From Rana temporaria (lineage: Eukaryota > Chordata > Amphibia > Anura > Ranidae): 64,000 nt of DNA. Positions 30,057-40,145 of the stretch are shown here, one piece after another. Positions within the stretch are counted from its first letter, which is position 1, and the number at the start of each line of letters is the position of its first letter. Below the pieces are notes generated by a model. It saw only the letters and a program-made list of their open reading frames with translations, searched no databases and had not been told where the DNA came from. Location: positions 305,939,841 to 306,003,840 of the forward strand of contig NC_053491.1 of the NCBI RefSeq assembly GCF_905171775.1, read 5' to 3'. Made by a program: the position numbers and the translations under genes.

Positions 30057-31876
30057 GATACAATACCGAGGAACTCCGCTAGCAACAACTGACTGTTGTA
30101 GCAAGGAGAACAATTGAGACAAAACATATATGGCTTAAGGCAGAAAAAATAGGTATCACCTAATATCCCTTTAAGCCTCTGGGAAAGCAGTGCTCACTTT
30201 CTTTTTTTTTTTTACGCACTGTTCCTTAAGAGACTGTTAGCAGCCAGACTGCTGCTAGAGACCCCTGGCTTTAAAGGAAAAAAGATTCTTTTTTTTTTTT
30301 TAGGTCAGTGGGGAGCCTAGCTCCAGACCCAACAGGTCTCTGTACCACCAGGTGTCGGCGTATTCGCCGACCGCCGCTCCGTGTCCCGCTCTGCGTCCCT
30401 CCGGCCAGTAAGCAAATCCAACACTGAACCGAAAGGACAGACGCCGCAGAAGATATCAGCGAGGGGAAACGCCCCCTTCTAGCCGACGCCGCCACGCTCC
30501 CCGCCTCTCCCGCGCCTCTATATCCTGTGCATGTGCGCGTACCTCCAGAGAGATCCACAGGTCCGGGGGGAGCAACGCCAGCAGCGTCTCAGATGCGGAA
30601 GGGACACAGAGCGGCACAGCAGAGCGAACTCCATGCGAGCACCTGAAAGGCAAGTCCCTGGTCCTTAGAACAATTCTATAGCCAGAAAGAATAAATGGGG
30701 GTGGGCTAGTCCTTGCTGTCCCAGGAACCAGGAAAAGAGCCCCTACCCCCTCTAATGCCATGCGGAGCAGCATAGAAACTAGGCTAACACAGTCAGGTGG
30801 GGGGACACTAGTAAGTATGTCTAGCAGACATAGTGGAAAAAGTCGCCCATGCAGAGCATCCCAGGCTACCACAACTAGATCTTTCCCCTGAGGGACCTGC
30901 CGACGAACCAAGTTCTGCAGGCCCCCCTCTTACCTGCTCCATGCCGCAGGGTATTGCTGTTAGCAAGAGGCCCAATCTTCCCCCATCTCCGTGGGTTTTG
31001 TACTAGACCTTCAGGGACTCGGGTCCTGGAAGGAACACCACTGCCCTGGACCTATATAGCATCCTGGCAACAGCGCTTTTGGACCTTGGAAAAAGGATCA
31101 AAGTTCTGGGCCCAGGATCCAGCCCCCCAAGGAGAGGCATTATAGGCAAAACCCCACGACTTGGGGCCCGGGTACTGTCCACTTTGGCTCTGAGGCACTT
31201 TAGACAGATCCGGTTCAGTCTGCCTTGGTCCCAAGGACATGGAGGCAAACTATCTCGTGACCAACACCTAAGACACTGGCAAAAAAAACTGAGGTACTCC
31301 CTCTATGGGAGGAGGTTTTATAGGGAGGGGACTTCCTGTTTGAGATTGCCAGTGTCCATCACCTGAAGGTACTCCATATAACCCGTATAGTAATGAATAT
31401 GCCGCTCTGTGTCCCGTGATGTACGATAAAGAAATAAAAATTCTCCTCAGGGCGCTGGGCCCAAAGGGAGCCATACGTCCTCCTTTGCTAGGCAGAGCGA
31501 AACTGAGGCTGCAAACTGCAGGGAGGAGGGTTATGTCTGGAGGGAACGCCCACTGGACGGGGCTGTTCAACTCAGATAATAAAATACATGTTATTTTAAC
31601 AAACATGTTTCTGCCTAGTCCTCTCCTGTAAACAGGGAACATAACTCACTTGTCAAGATTTAAGGATCTGTGTCCGTCCATGGATGATGAGAGAAAACTT
31701 GTTTTATCCTCCTCCTGGCAGCTGTTACACCCTACTAATGAATCTTTGTCCAGATGAGACGCCGGTCTTCCAGAGTGACCCCTGGAAGAGGAAAGAAGCT
31801 CCGGTTCCTGCCAATTGAGGTACAGACCCTGTTCCCTCATGGAGCATCGCAACACGTGGAGGATTAACATGGCATT

Positions 31877-32313
31877 TGTAAGATTGGGGTTATTAGACTC
31901 CAGCGATAGATGCATTTTCCAGTGAGTACGCCAGTCCAGAACTGAGTTTAAGGGCCTGGTAGCCCACTTATTTAAAAGCACAAAAGTTCACAAACACAAT
32001 AGCAGTCCTCGCAGGGGGTTCCACCATTCCTGTTTCTTGCCAAATCAACAGTTTAGCCTCCTGACTGTCATACTTGCTATCTGGCTGTTTCAGGCCTTTA
32101 GCCTAGGCCCCATGCACACAGCCTCTGACTTCTCTCAGAGAGATTGGAAATTCACCTGATTCCCGGGACAGACTTCCTGTCTGTAGGGTGAGGCCCTGAG
32201 CTATGTCAGGTCAGGCTTAAAAAGCCGAAGACACAGCTGTGCAATTAATGTGTCTCTCCAGAATTTTGCGTAAACCAGCAATTTTCCACATAGCACAGAG
32301 TCCCACCCTCACA
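31877..32313 (-). repeat. 3' LTR
   Basis: This 437-bp LTR of the minus-strand element begins (in element sense) TGTGAGGGTGGGACTC and ends CCCCAATCTTACA. Compared with the other LTR it has small indels (for example an extra cacacagcc and ttcctgtc) and scattered substitutions, so the insertion is not recent. A TATA-like cttttttaagcc is present near 32216-32225. Confidence 0.85.
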
Positions 32314-32327
32314 TATCCTCCCCTCCT
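32314..32327 (-). promoter_or_regulatory. Polypurine tract
   Basis: Read on the minus strand, AGGAGGGGAGGATA abuts the TG of the 3' LTR. This is the expected place and composition for the plus-strand primer of reverse transcription, and it fixes the element's orientation. Confidence 0.75.
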
Positions 32328-32635
32328 GTTTCGAACCGGAGGGAGGAACACATAGACCCCCCACCACAAATGGGACACCTCCGTGCCAGCCATAAGCTGC
32401 GTAGGCCCATGTTTTCCGGGTATGTTTCCACCAACACTTTGCCGTGGCGCCCCTGTGCCAACTATCAGCAGCAGGAGTCCTAACCTGCCCAACCTTTTCT
32501 CTAAAGGGGCACTCCACCCACATCTTCTTCCGGGTGTGCTTCCACCAGCACTTCTTCCTGAACCGTGGGCTGCCACTAATCTCTCTACCCCTTCCACCTG
32601 CTGCCCTCAAGATCCTTCTTTTTCCTCCGACAGAC

Positions 32636-33058
32636 CTACTTCTCTTGGGACTGTTGGGGACCCACCTCCATGAAATCTGTCAGGGACTGACCGCTCTCAC
32701 TACCTGACGCAACATTAACCAACATTTGTTTCTCAGGTTCACTAACCCCTATGTGGTTACCTTTGGCAACCAAATCATCTGAGATCAACACCACACCCCT
32801 CTGTTTAACCTCACTAGCAATGTTCCACAAAGGGTTACTCAACTCAACATTGTCATTGGGACCTCTCGTCCCCTTGTTTGCTAGGACAGTGTCTATGGAG
32901 GGACCACCTAAAGGCAAGCAGTTACTCCCTATGGGACAGTCCCACAGTTTCACATCGCCCCCTGTTGTCCAACACTCCAATAGCAATTGTCCTACCAACG
33001 CACATTTTCCCACCCCAATCTCTTTAATTATTTCTGTGTCCATTGGTACCTCAACCAA
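32636..33058 (-). CDS. Internal ORF of the LTR element, unknown function
   Basis: Open frame of 140 codons with no recognised domain. It contains DDLVAKGNHIGVSEPEKQ, one of several VAxGN-type modules that recur along the interior. It is downstream of the zinc knuckles in element orientation. It may be a remnant of a gag-derived or accessory protein; coding is not certain. Confidence 0.3.
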   Translation of the reverse strand: MVEVPMDTEIIKEIGVGKCALVGQLLLECWTTGGDVKLWDCPIGSNCLPLGGPSIDTVLANKGTRGPNDNVELSNPLWNIASEVKQRGVVLISDDLVAKGNHIGVSEPEKQMLVNVASGSESGQSLTDFMEVGPQQSQEK

Positions 33059-33082
33059 TACCTCTGAGCTGTCCGATAGTGC

Positions 33083-33793
33083 TCAACAGTGCTTTTCATA
33101 CACTTTTCCGTTACAGTTACCATTACGGTTATTTCCTGTCAAAGTGTCTCCGGGTACCTCAAACTGCACGTCTTTGCGAGTGGTGGACTGAATTCCCACT
33201 ACTGCCACGTCCATTCCTAGCCCTTCCTTTACATGAGGTCTAGAGGGTGAGAGAGTACGTGCGCCCTGTACCAACCACTGCTCAGCCGTACCTCGGACCG
33301 CACCAGTAGGAATACACCCCATCTCACATGAGCATACGGAGAGACCTCCACTATGTCTATTATTTCTGATTTCTCTAACAATTCTCCTGAGTGCCTTCTG
33401 CACACAACCGCCGCTGGAAGCACTCTCAAAAGAGAACTGTGAGACAACTTTGCACAAAATTAACCAACAGTACGGCAACCAATTTTCATCAACACTCCCT
33501 AACAATGCCTGTAACACCCGTGTCCACCGATTGGTACTACGCAGTACCATGTCGCCCCTCTGCTGTGGATACAAGCAGGTGTACATTGAAAAGGTTTTCA
33601 CCAATTGCAACAACATCTCAGTTATTTCTAGACATGCCGCATCTAAACACAAAACTCTAGGAACTTTTCCTTTACCAACAATGTGGAGGGGCTCATTTGC
33701 TAAAGCGTGAGAGGCGGAGTCATTTAAAGAGACCTCTACCTCAAAAGGCAACTGACAAAACTTGCGGCCCCCCATGAACACTGCAAATCGCAT
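33083..33793 (-). CDS. Internal ORF of the LTR element, unknown function
   Basis: Open frame of 236 codons, cysteine- and glycine-containing with no membrane segment or retroviral motif that I recognise. The absence of D-T/S-G, YxDD or integrase H-C/D-D-E signatures argues against pol. It may be non-coding sequence that happens to be open. Confidence 0.25.
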   Translation of the reverse strand: MRFAVFMGGRKFCQLPFEVEVSLNDSASHALANEPLHIVGKGKVPRVLCLDAACLEITEMLLQLVKTFSMYTCLYPQQRGDMVLRSTNRWTRVLQALLGSVDENWLPYCWLILCKVVSQFSFESASSGGCVQKALRRIVREIRNNRHSGGLSVCSCEMGCIPTGAVRGTAEQWLVQGARTLSPSRPHVKEGLGMDVAVVGIQSTTRKDVQFEVPGDTLTGNNRNGNCNGKVYEKHC

Positions 33794-34512
33794 GCATCAC
33801 ACTCCTCTCACTTTCAGCAACACTGAGCGACTCCAAATCGCTATCCATTACCCCATCATCCTGAAGCTCAACATTCCTCATCTTTTGCTGTGGACAAAAC
33901 CTCTGCTATGTATGCGCCCTTTTCAGATCCTTCCAATGGGAGAGGGTTAACTTCTGCAAAAGCCAACGCACCTGTGTCTACCGGCCCTGCAGTCTCTCCC
34001 TTTAGCACAGCAGAAATTGTGTCCACTTCACTGTTACCCACTGCAAACACATTTTTTAAACACAGCAGGCTGCAATAACATAACTTCACCACTTTGCTCG
34101 GGTGGCGCTTCATTAAACTCAAGAGGACTTTTTCTGCCAGCAGTGACAGACCGCAATAACCTATCACTAAAAGTAATTTTAAACATTTGAGTTTTACCAT
34201 TTTCCTCATCACCAAGTTCAAGTACCTTCTTATCCATCAGAGCGGCACCACAGTTGTCCCAGGCAACCTCTGGTTCCAACACACAGAGCTTCCTGGAGGT
34301 TTCTAAGGACAGCTCTGCAGTCTTATATAGGGTTGCTAAGGGGAATCGCATATCCTGCTTAGAGATCACCCCTACCTCATTAAGCATCACCATAAGTACA
34401 TGTGTCATCAGCAATATCTTCATCATCAGCATTCATAAACATAGCAGATTTATAATCTCTATCAGATTGTCTTTAGTCAGAATGCATGGCACCCTGCATG
34501 CCACTCAGCACC

Positions 34513-35553
34513 TCACCCTTCCTCTCCAAATGAATTATTTTTCCCACTAGGGCAGCTGCACAGTTGTCCTGGGAAACCACTTGTGGTGTTACCATTACAG
34601 GCCCCTTGGTGGTTTCCCTTGGCAACTCCGCAGCACCTGTCTAACGCTAGGGAACATGGCACACCCACTGTTTTTGTCACCTTTAACACATCTCTCCCAG
34701 CACTCTGCTGGATTACCTTAGGTGCACACAGAGTCCATATGTCCTTTTTAATCTTTGACCTTGCTGCAAAAAGGGTTTTAACCTGTGTCTCCCCACTGAT
34801 CTGGGTGACACACTGCAGCAAGTCCATTTTTACACCGTCTGCAGATCTCCTCACCGGACACACCGCTACTTCACTTGGATCACAAACTGCAATAGTCTTA
34901 CCATATTCCGTAGTCGATAACTCGATCTTCACTTGAGTGTGCTGTCTCTCAATTGCATAGTTACTGGCCAACTCCAACTGGTGGCCACATGATGAAATTA
35001 CAGCAGGCATCTCCCACTGTTTAGCACCCCCCGCAGACACAACAAAAAAAAACTCCTTGTTGCCAGGGGTAACTGCAAACATATCTGAAAGGGAATCTTG
35101 GCCCACCGACAAAGTTCTGCTCAGCAACATTACCTCCAGGTGCACCCCAGAATCTAGGGCAAGAAAATATGCCGTGCCCCAGCTGACCACATTCCAGGCA
35201 TGGTGTTTAGCGACTTTCTCCTGTTGCCAAGGGAGATGGCACTCTCTCAACATGCAGAATTTCACTTGCATCTTTATGGGGATCATATACCTCTTCCCTG
35301 TAGCTCCTCTTTCCCATTGACACATTTTCTCCTGTTGCAAACAGGACGGTGCTCTTCCAGCTGCACATTGCTGGCTCGCTCCATGAGGCGGTGTTGCTTT
35401 AAAGTTGCCACGACCCTCTGTAGGCAAAATCCTTGTCTTGCGGTCCACTGACCTGACATCATAGGCGTTGCTATGGGCAACTGCACCCATCTGCTCACTC
35501 TTTACACTCAGAGCAAGCTTCTCATACCTTTGCTTTGTTGAAGCCTGGGACAA
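34513..35553 (-). CDS. Longest internal ORF of the LTR element
   Basis: Open frame of 346 codons. It contains AVAHSNAYDVRSV, AVTPGNKEFFFVV and GVAKGNHQGACNGN, a recurring Val-Ala-x-Gly-Asn module. In a second frame within it (about 35158-35205) a clean CCHC zinc knuckle, CLECGQLGHGIFSC, is readable, so the original gag frame has shifted relative to this ORF. The function is not assigned; I infer a decayed gag or gag-like protein. Confidence 0.35.
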   Translation of the reverse strand: MSQASTKQRYEKLALSVKSEQMGAVAHSNAYDVRSVDRKTRILPTEGRGNFKATPPHGASQQCAAGRAPSCLQQEKMCQWERGATGKRYMIPIKMQVKFCMLRECHLPWQQEKVAKHHAWNVVSWGTAYFLALDSGVHLEVMLLSRTLSVGQDSLSDMFAVTPGNKEFFFVVSAGGAKQWEMPAVISSCGHQLELASNYAIERQHTQVKIELSTTEYGKTIAVCDPSEVAVCPVRRSADGVKMDLLQCVTQISGETQVKTLFAARSKIKKDIWTLCAPKVIQQSAGRDVLKVTKTVGVPCSLALDRCCGVAKGNHQGACNGNTTSGFPGQLCSCPSGKNNSFGEEG

Positions 35554-35610
35554 AGGGCATTTGGAAAATTACATGCCCCCACTCACTGCACTGCAAACAG
35601 CGCACCTGGC
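35158..35610 (-). pseudogene. Gag zinc-knuckle remnant
   Basis: Two Cys-His boxes are visible on the minus strand in different frames. At about 35566-35607 is CLQCSEWGHVIFQM, with C-x2-C-x4-H and the last Cys replaced by Met. At about 35158-35205 is CLECGQLGHGIFSC, a full C-x2-C-x4-H-x4-C. Such boxes bind RNA in retroviral and Gypsy-type nucleocapsids. Frameshifts separate them, so gag is dead. Confidence 0.6.
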
Positions 35611-36224
35611 TCGCAACACTTTTCACATTAATAGCTGGCCGGGCTACACCAGCGTTGCCAGGGGCAACAGCATGCACTTTGATTTGGTTCAGTGCAGCCA
35701 GGTGCATTTTGCAGCAGTCTGGGGCTTGTTTTGACAATAACAACCCCTCCAGCCATAAAGTTATGTCTCATTTCTGCAATCATTGCTTTCTGTTTGCATT
35801 TTGACCTCCCCATCGCTGCAAACAGGCCAATGGTTTTTAACACCGTTCCTTTTAAACACAGGAAAATGTTGGTGTACTGTCTCCAAGACTTGCAAACAGC
35901 AAACTTTCACATGCAGACTTCACTCTTTGCGATTCCGCTTGAACAATCCACTCACTGGGCCTTCCCAAGTGGATACATCTTCTCAGGCCACGCTGAGCTC
36001 ACTTCCACAGGTACACTACCTGTATGCAACACAGTCCATCAATTGAACTTCCGTGCAATGCAGTTCGCATGGCTGCCACACACAGCTAACAGCAGTTCAC
36101 AGCAGAAAACTGTGTCTTTCAGTTCACATTGGCTGCTCATCACAGCATTGCTGAAAAACAGTTTCTTCTACTCACTTTTTTTGGTATGTGAGGATCTGGA
36201 ACTCTTCCAAAACTGCCCGAAGCA

Positions 36225-36236
36225 ATACCTCCACCA
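36225..36236 (-). promoter_or_regulatory. Candidate primer-binding site
   Basis: On the minus strand, TGGTGGAGGTAT begins two bases after the 5' LTR end (TGCA, TA, TGG...). A PBS must start TGG to pair with the CCA end of a tRNA. I could not name the tRNA. Confidence 0.45.
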
Positions 36237-36238
36237 TA

Positions 36239-36656
36239 TGCAAGATTGGGGTTATTAGACTCCAGCGATAGATGCGTTTTCCAGTGAGTACGCCAGTCCA
36301 GAACTGAGTTTAAGGGCCTGGTAGCCCACTTTAATTTAAAAGCACAAAAGTTCACAAATACAATAGCAGCCCTCGCAAGGGGTTCCACCATTCCTGTATC
36401 TTGCCAAATCAACAGTTTAGCCTCCTAGCTGTCATACTTGCTATCTGGCTGTTTCAGGCCTTTAGCCTAGGCCCCATGTTCTGACTTCTCTCAGAGAGAT
36501 TGGGAATTCACCTGATTCCCGGGACAGACTGTAGGGTGGGGCCCTGAGCTTTGTCAGGTCAGGCTTAAAAAAGCCGAAGACACAGCTGTGCAATTAATGT
36601 GTCTCTCTCCAGAATTTGGCGTAAACCAGCAATAGCAATAGAGTCCCACCCTCACA
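36239..36656 (-). repeat. 5' LTR
   Basis: 418-bp LTR starting (element sense) TGTGAGGGTGGGAC and ending CCCCAATCTTGCA. Its outer edge abuts the CATT duplication at 36657-36660, and its inner edge abuts the PBS candidate. It would carry the element promoter. Confidence 0.85.
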
Positions 36657-36660
36657 CATT

Positions 36661-37260
36661 GCAGATTGAGCCTCCGGAGCTGGATGCCTCTTCTCAGCCA
36701 TGCTGTGTTACAGACATTTTAGCGATTGCCACATGCCAGACCACGCTCACCGCAAAGATCGAGGTAGTGCAGCTTGATATGGGTCTCATTAGGCAGGACA
36801 CCAACAAGCTCCGGTCTCAAGTGTCGGAGACGGAGCAGCGTGTAGGCCCTAGGAGACTCACTTAAAAATCCTCTGCACCTTACAGCTCAAAGTACTGAAA
36901 TATAAGGCAGATGATTTGGAGAACTGCAACAGGAGAAACAATCTTTGTATTGTGGGTTAACCGGAGTAGAAGGCACTGAACACTATAGTGTTTGTGGAAG
37001 ACCTGCTGTGCACCCTGCTGCCGAATGCTCAATTCTCTCCTTACTACAAGGTTGAGAGCATGCATCGTATTCCACCTAGGCCTGCGGGGTCCCCTCCATG
37101 TACTTTTGATCTGAGGCTTTCAATTTTCAGGATAGAGATGAGGCGCTTTGCTCTGCCAGAGTTCAGGGAAAAGTGCAATACCAAAATGGCAAACTGCTTA
37201 ATTTTCCCTGACTTCTCTATTGGAGACCCAAAAGCTCAGAAAATCCTTTAACCAGATGAA
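36661..37260 (+). pseudogene. LINE-1 ORF1 remnant (coiled coil, RNA-binding)
   Basis: Plus-strand pieces read DILAIATCQTTLTAKIEVVQ, then LDMGLIRQDTNKLRSQVSET, a heptad-type coiled coil as in L1/Tx1 ORF1. Next come KADDLENCNRRN, FVEDLLCTLLPNAQFSPYY and MHRIPPRP, and a final ENDFSIGDPKAQKIL-like block in shifted frames. ORF1p trimerises and binds element RNA. Several frame changes make this copy dead. Confidence 0.75.
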
Positions 37261-39010
37261 GGCAGTTCTTCCACTGGGTTGGGTTGGAGACTGAGTACGC
37301 TTTCTCTTTGACCTCGGATAGGCATCAGGCCTGGCAGCGTGCTCTGAGACAAATTTCTCTTCTCCATGTGCAGAATACTAAAAAGGATCTGTTCTATTCC
37401 CAACAAAGGGTCTTTAAATATTTTAACTAAAATACCCGCTTGCTAGCCTGGCAAAAAGTCAAAGACCTACGACTCAGCTAGTGCTCGGGATGCACAGGAA
37501 CATCCACTTTTAGCGCCAGATCTTATTAATCGTTTTATGCCGTTCTTAAGAGATCTTTATGCGTCCAAAGTTATTTACTCACAGAGTGAACTAGGTACTT
37601 TTTTAAAAACATTTTCAAGTTTCCAACATGGCAGATAGAGAATGCCTAAATGTTAGGGGTGCAACGGATCAAAAAACTCACGGTTTGAATCGTTCCTCGG
37701 ATCAGAGTCACGGATCACCACCATATATTGGCCCCACTGTAATGTCCACGTCATAACCCCCATACTGTAATATCCACATCATTAACCCCCACTGTAATAT
37801 CCACATCTCCCAGTCAGTGCGCCGCTCTGGGGAGCTCACCTAGGCCGCGGGGGGTGTACCAAGATGGCCACCGCTCCGGAGTTAGGCCAAAGCCGCAGTT
37901 TTTCCTATGGCCTCAATCCGCGGATCGCGTGGTGTGCCGATCCGAACGCGGTGACCCGTTCGGATCACGGATCAATGATGATCCGTTGCACCCCTACTAG
38001 ATGGACATTTCTTTGGAGGAGATACAGACCACTATTGGGGCGATTGCAGGCAGGTAAGACTCCTAGTTCTGATGGTCTCCCTACTGAATTTTACTTTAGC
38101 TCGCAAGCTTAGGACCCTTTTTCTGACCCGTCATCTTGACACGCCCCAAATCCTTAGAGGAGGCAGTTATTGTATTTATTCCCAAACATGGCAGGAATCG
38201 CCGAGAATTTTGCTTCTAAAGGTTAATGCAGAGATCTTGGCAAAGGTCTTGACCAAATGTCTCTCCATTATTGAAGATCTGAACAATATTGATCAGAAGG
38301 AGATTCATACTGGGTAAGCCAATGGATACTAAATTTAATTTGCCTTTTCCTTAATATTTCCACATGACAATCCAAGCACTAGAGTTATTGCCTCACTTGA
38401 CGCTGAGAAGGCATTTGACTCAGAAGAACGGGTCTACCTCTGGGAGGTCATGAGGCGCTATGGATTTGGCCCTAAATACCTCCATTGGCTTCAGTTGCTT
38501 TATAGTACCCCGGGGCACAGGTCTGCACCAACTACTGGTTGTCAAAGGCATTCTTGCTTTACAAGAGGTAGGCTGCAGGGATGCCCCTCGTTTCCCTCCT
38601 TGTTTGCTCTGGCCATGAAACCCCTGGCTATTTTAATTAGGGAGTCTTCTGAGGTCAAGGGCCTGCAGGTGGGACGCCTGGCGGGGGAAATTGTCCTTGT
38701 ATGCGGATGGTGCTCTTTATTTAAATGATGCGGGCCGCCGCTCTTGGCAGCCTTACAGATTTGATACGTTTGGCTCATTTTCTGGTATAAGGATCAATTG
38801 GTCTGAATCTACCCTTTTCCTTATTGATGATCAGGCAGTAAGCTTGGGCTCCCCATTACAATAGGTTGAGTAGTTTAGATATCTGGGAGTGCAGGTAACT
38901 AGGTAAACATCTGTATTCTTTGACCGTAACCTCAAGCTGTTAACTTTGCTCAAAACAAGCTGTTAGTCATGGTCTGGGTATCCGCTGAATCTGCTAGGCC
39001 TAATATTTTT
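37261..39010 (+). pseudogene. LINE-1 ORF2 reverse transcriptase remnant
   Basis: The pre-RT region is at 37270-37620 (QAWQRALRQISLLHVQN, LLAWQKVKD). After the hAT insert it continues SLEEIQTTIGAIAGGKTPSS, then DGLPTEFYF. Further RT pieces are ASLDAEKAFDS, LHWLQLLYSTPG, RLQGCPSFPSLFALAMKPLA and ILIRESSEVKGLQVGRL, and the YADD region is decayed (about 38698-38720). There are many indels and stops. The EN domain is missing upstream. Confidence 0.8.
37654..37996. mobile_element. Small hAT-like MITE (TAGGGGTGCAACGGATC ends)
   Basis: 343 bp with inverted ends TAGGGGTGCAACGGATC and GATCCGTTGCACCCCTA, flanked by 8-bp near-repeats CTAAATGT and CTAGATGG (six of eight match). The 8-bp length and the end sequence suit hAT. 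The interior is noncoding with a small 'gtaatrtccac..t..aaccccc' tandem repeat at 37735-37810. LINE-1 RT resumes on its right side. Confidence 0.8.
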
Positions 39011-40145
39011 GGTTCAAAATGAGGGGGTAGGAGGATTTACTTCGCTACTGATTCCGAGAGATACATAAAGATGTAAAGAATAGAAAAGTTAGGGTGCAAA
39101 TAAGATTAGCGGGAGGTGAGAGATGAGAGGTGGGTAGTAAGGGAAATTTTTTTTAACTAAACAGGCAGGGTGGTGGGAGGGGTTGGTGGGTCAGGGGGTT
39201 CAGAGGATGGGTTAGAAGTGCCAGAAGTAATCACCCCTTTTGCAGTATGGACACTGGATGACATCTAGATAAATGCCACCAGATCCGTACATTGAAAAAA
39301 AAGTGTGGAAACTTGTTAAGCTCTCCACATGGTTGATGGGGACATCAACCACCTCTCTCCTACTTCCTCAGGATCCTATGTGGGGAAAAAAAAAAGGAGA
39401 AAAATGGTCTGACAGCTGCCCTTTAAGATGAACTATGGTTACAATAAATCTATTGACCTATAACACAAGAGGCTTAAATACCCCTAGTAAAAAGTATAAG
39501 GTCAATAAAGAAATGTGTTACCATGGGGCAAATGTAGTTTTGTCTTCTGGAAACATATTGCACATGCTTCAGGGAGTAGATTGTCCTCCCATGTGTTTCC
39601 CATGTGCTTTTTAAAGTGGAGCTCCACCCTCTTTCATCTTTATTGCATACTCCATTTCTGGCCCCTTAAATATATTTGGCATATTTTTTTATTATTTTAA
39701 AAACTCAGTGTTCTTTGTTTAGTTCTCCAGCCACAGCGGCCTCTTCACGTCATCCTGTGCCTATGCCTCCTGGGAGATGTTTGTCATCAATCCCAGGAGG
39801 CAGTGCGTTTGCTGGGCTGTAGTATCGCGGTGCTTTACCGCGCTATGCGCGGTAGCTAGCCGCAGTTGAGAAAAATGGTCTCAGGCGGGCAGAGGCGGAG
39901 GGAATGTTTAACAGGGCCCGCCCACCGTACTAATTATGTACTCGGGGGGGGGGGGGGGGGGGGGCCGGGGGGAAGAGTTGGTAAGAGGGGGAGATGGAGC
40001 GGAGCTTGCCATCATGTACGCTGCCACTGCACCCAGCTAACGCAGCCACTGTGCCAAACGGCGGACTCACTGTGACATCAAACACTGCCTCACTTGTACC
40101 ATTAAATGCAACCACTGTCCCAAACGCTGCCTCACTGTGCCTGTC

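Larger units (their letters stand above)
25699..31434 (-). mobile_element. DIRS retrotransposon B, head to tail with DIRS-A
   Basis: A second DIRS of the same family, diverged from A, is on the same strand. Its left end (gatttttatatacagcttac, 25699) starts directly where A ends (gtacgataaagaaaagg). Its own right end, again gtgatgtacgataaagaaa, is at 31434. The left terminal repeat is much shorter than in A because most of it is deleted (jump near 25740). It contains gag, RT, RNase H and recombinase in the usual order with several frameshifts. Confidence 0.85.
14745..31695 (-). mobile_element. DIRS retrotransposon remnant C, interrupted by DIRS-A and DIRS-B
   Basis: The left terminal repeat (14745-15230) and right terminal repeat (31435-31695) share cgtccatggacggacacag-type blocks and 'tctgcctagtcctctcctg'. 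Between them, on the minus strand, lie decayed gag, RT, RNase H and recombinase regions (15238-19065). Sequence leaves DIRS-C at about 19763 in 'gttgatagaagattcttc..' and re-enters it at about 31435 in taaaaattctcctcagggcg. The continuous version of this junction can be seen in DIRS-D at 10298-10340. Two whole DIRS elements were inserted at that point. Confidence 0.8.
31877..36656 (-). mobile_element. LTR retrotransposon without recognisable pol
   Basis: This 4.78-kb element on the minus strand has paired LTRs (31877-32313 and 36239-36656) that start TGTGAGGGTGGGAC and end in AATCTTRCA. A 4-bp duplication CATT (31873-31876 and 36657-36660) flanks it. A purine tract GGAGGGGAGGATA lies next to the 3' LTR and a TGG-starting PBS candidate lies two bases from the 5' LTR. 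The 3.9-kb interior has zinc-knuckle remnants but I find no protease, RT, RNase H or integrase motif in any frame, so it looks non-autonomous (LARD-like). It is inserted in LINE-1. Confidence 0.85.
31696..39010 (+). mobile_element. LINE-1: decayed L1/Tx1-like LINE, interrupted
   Basis: Pieces 31696-31876, 36661-37653 and 37997-39010 form one plus-strand non-LTR element. It is split by an LTR retrotransposon (31877-36656) and a small hAT (37654-37996). Coding remnants are ORF1 (coiled coil) and the RT of ORF2; the endonuclease segment between them appears deleted near 37260. It stops in the RT thumb region near 39010, where LINE-2 spacer sequence begins. Confidence 0.75.

Noticed and set aside
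32320..32340. tRNA T-arm-like sequence (ggttcgaaac on the minus strand)
   Set aside because: No acceptor stem, D arm or anticodon arm could be fitted around it; it overlaps the region next to the polypurine tract.
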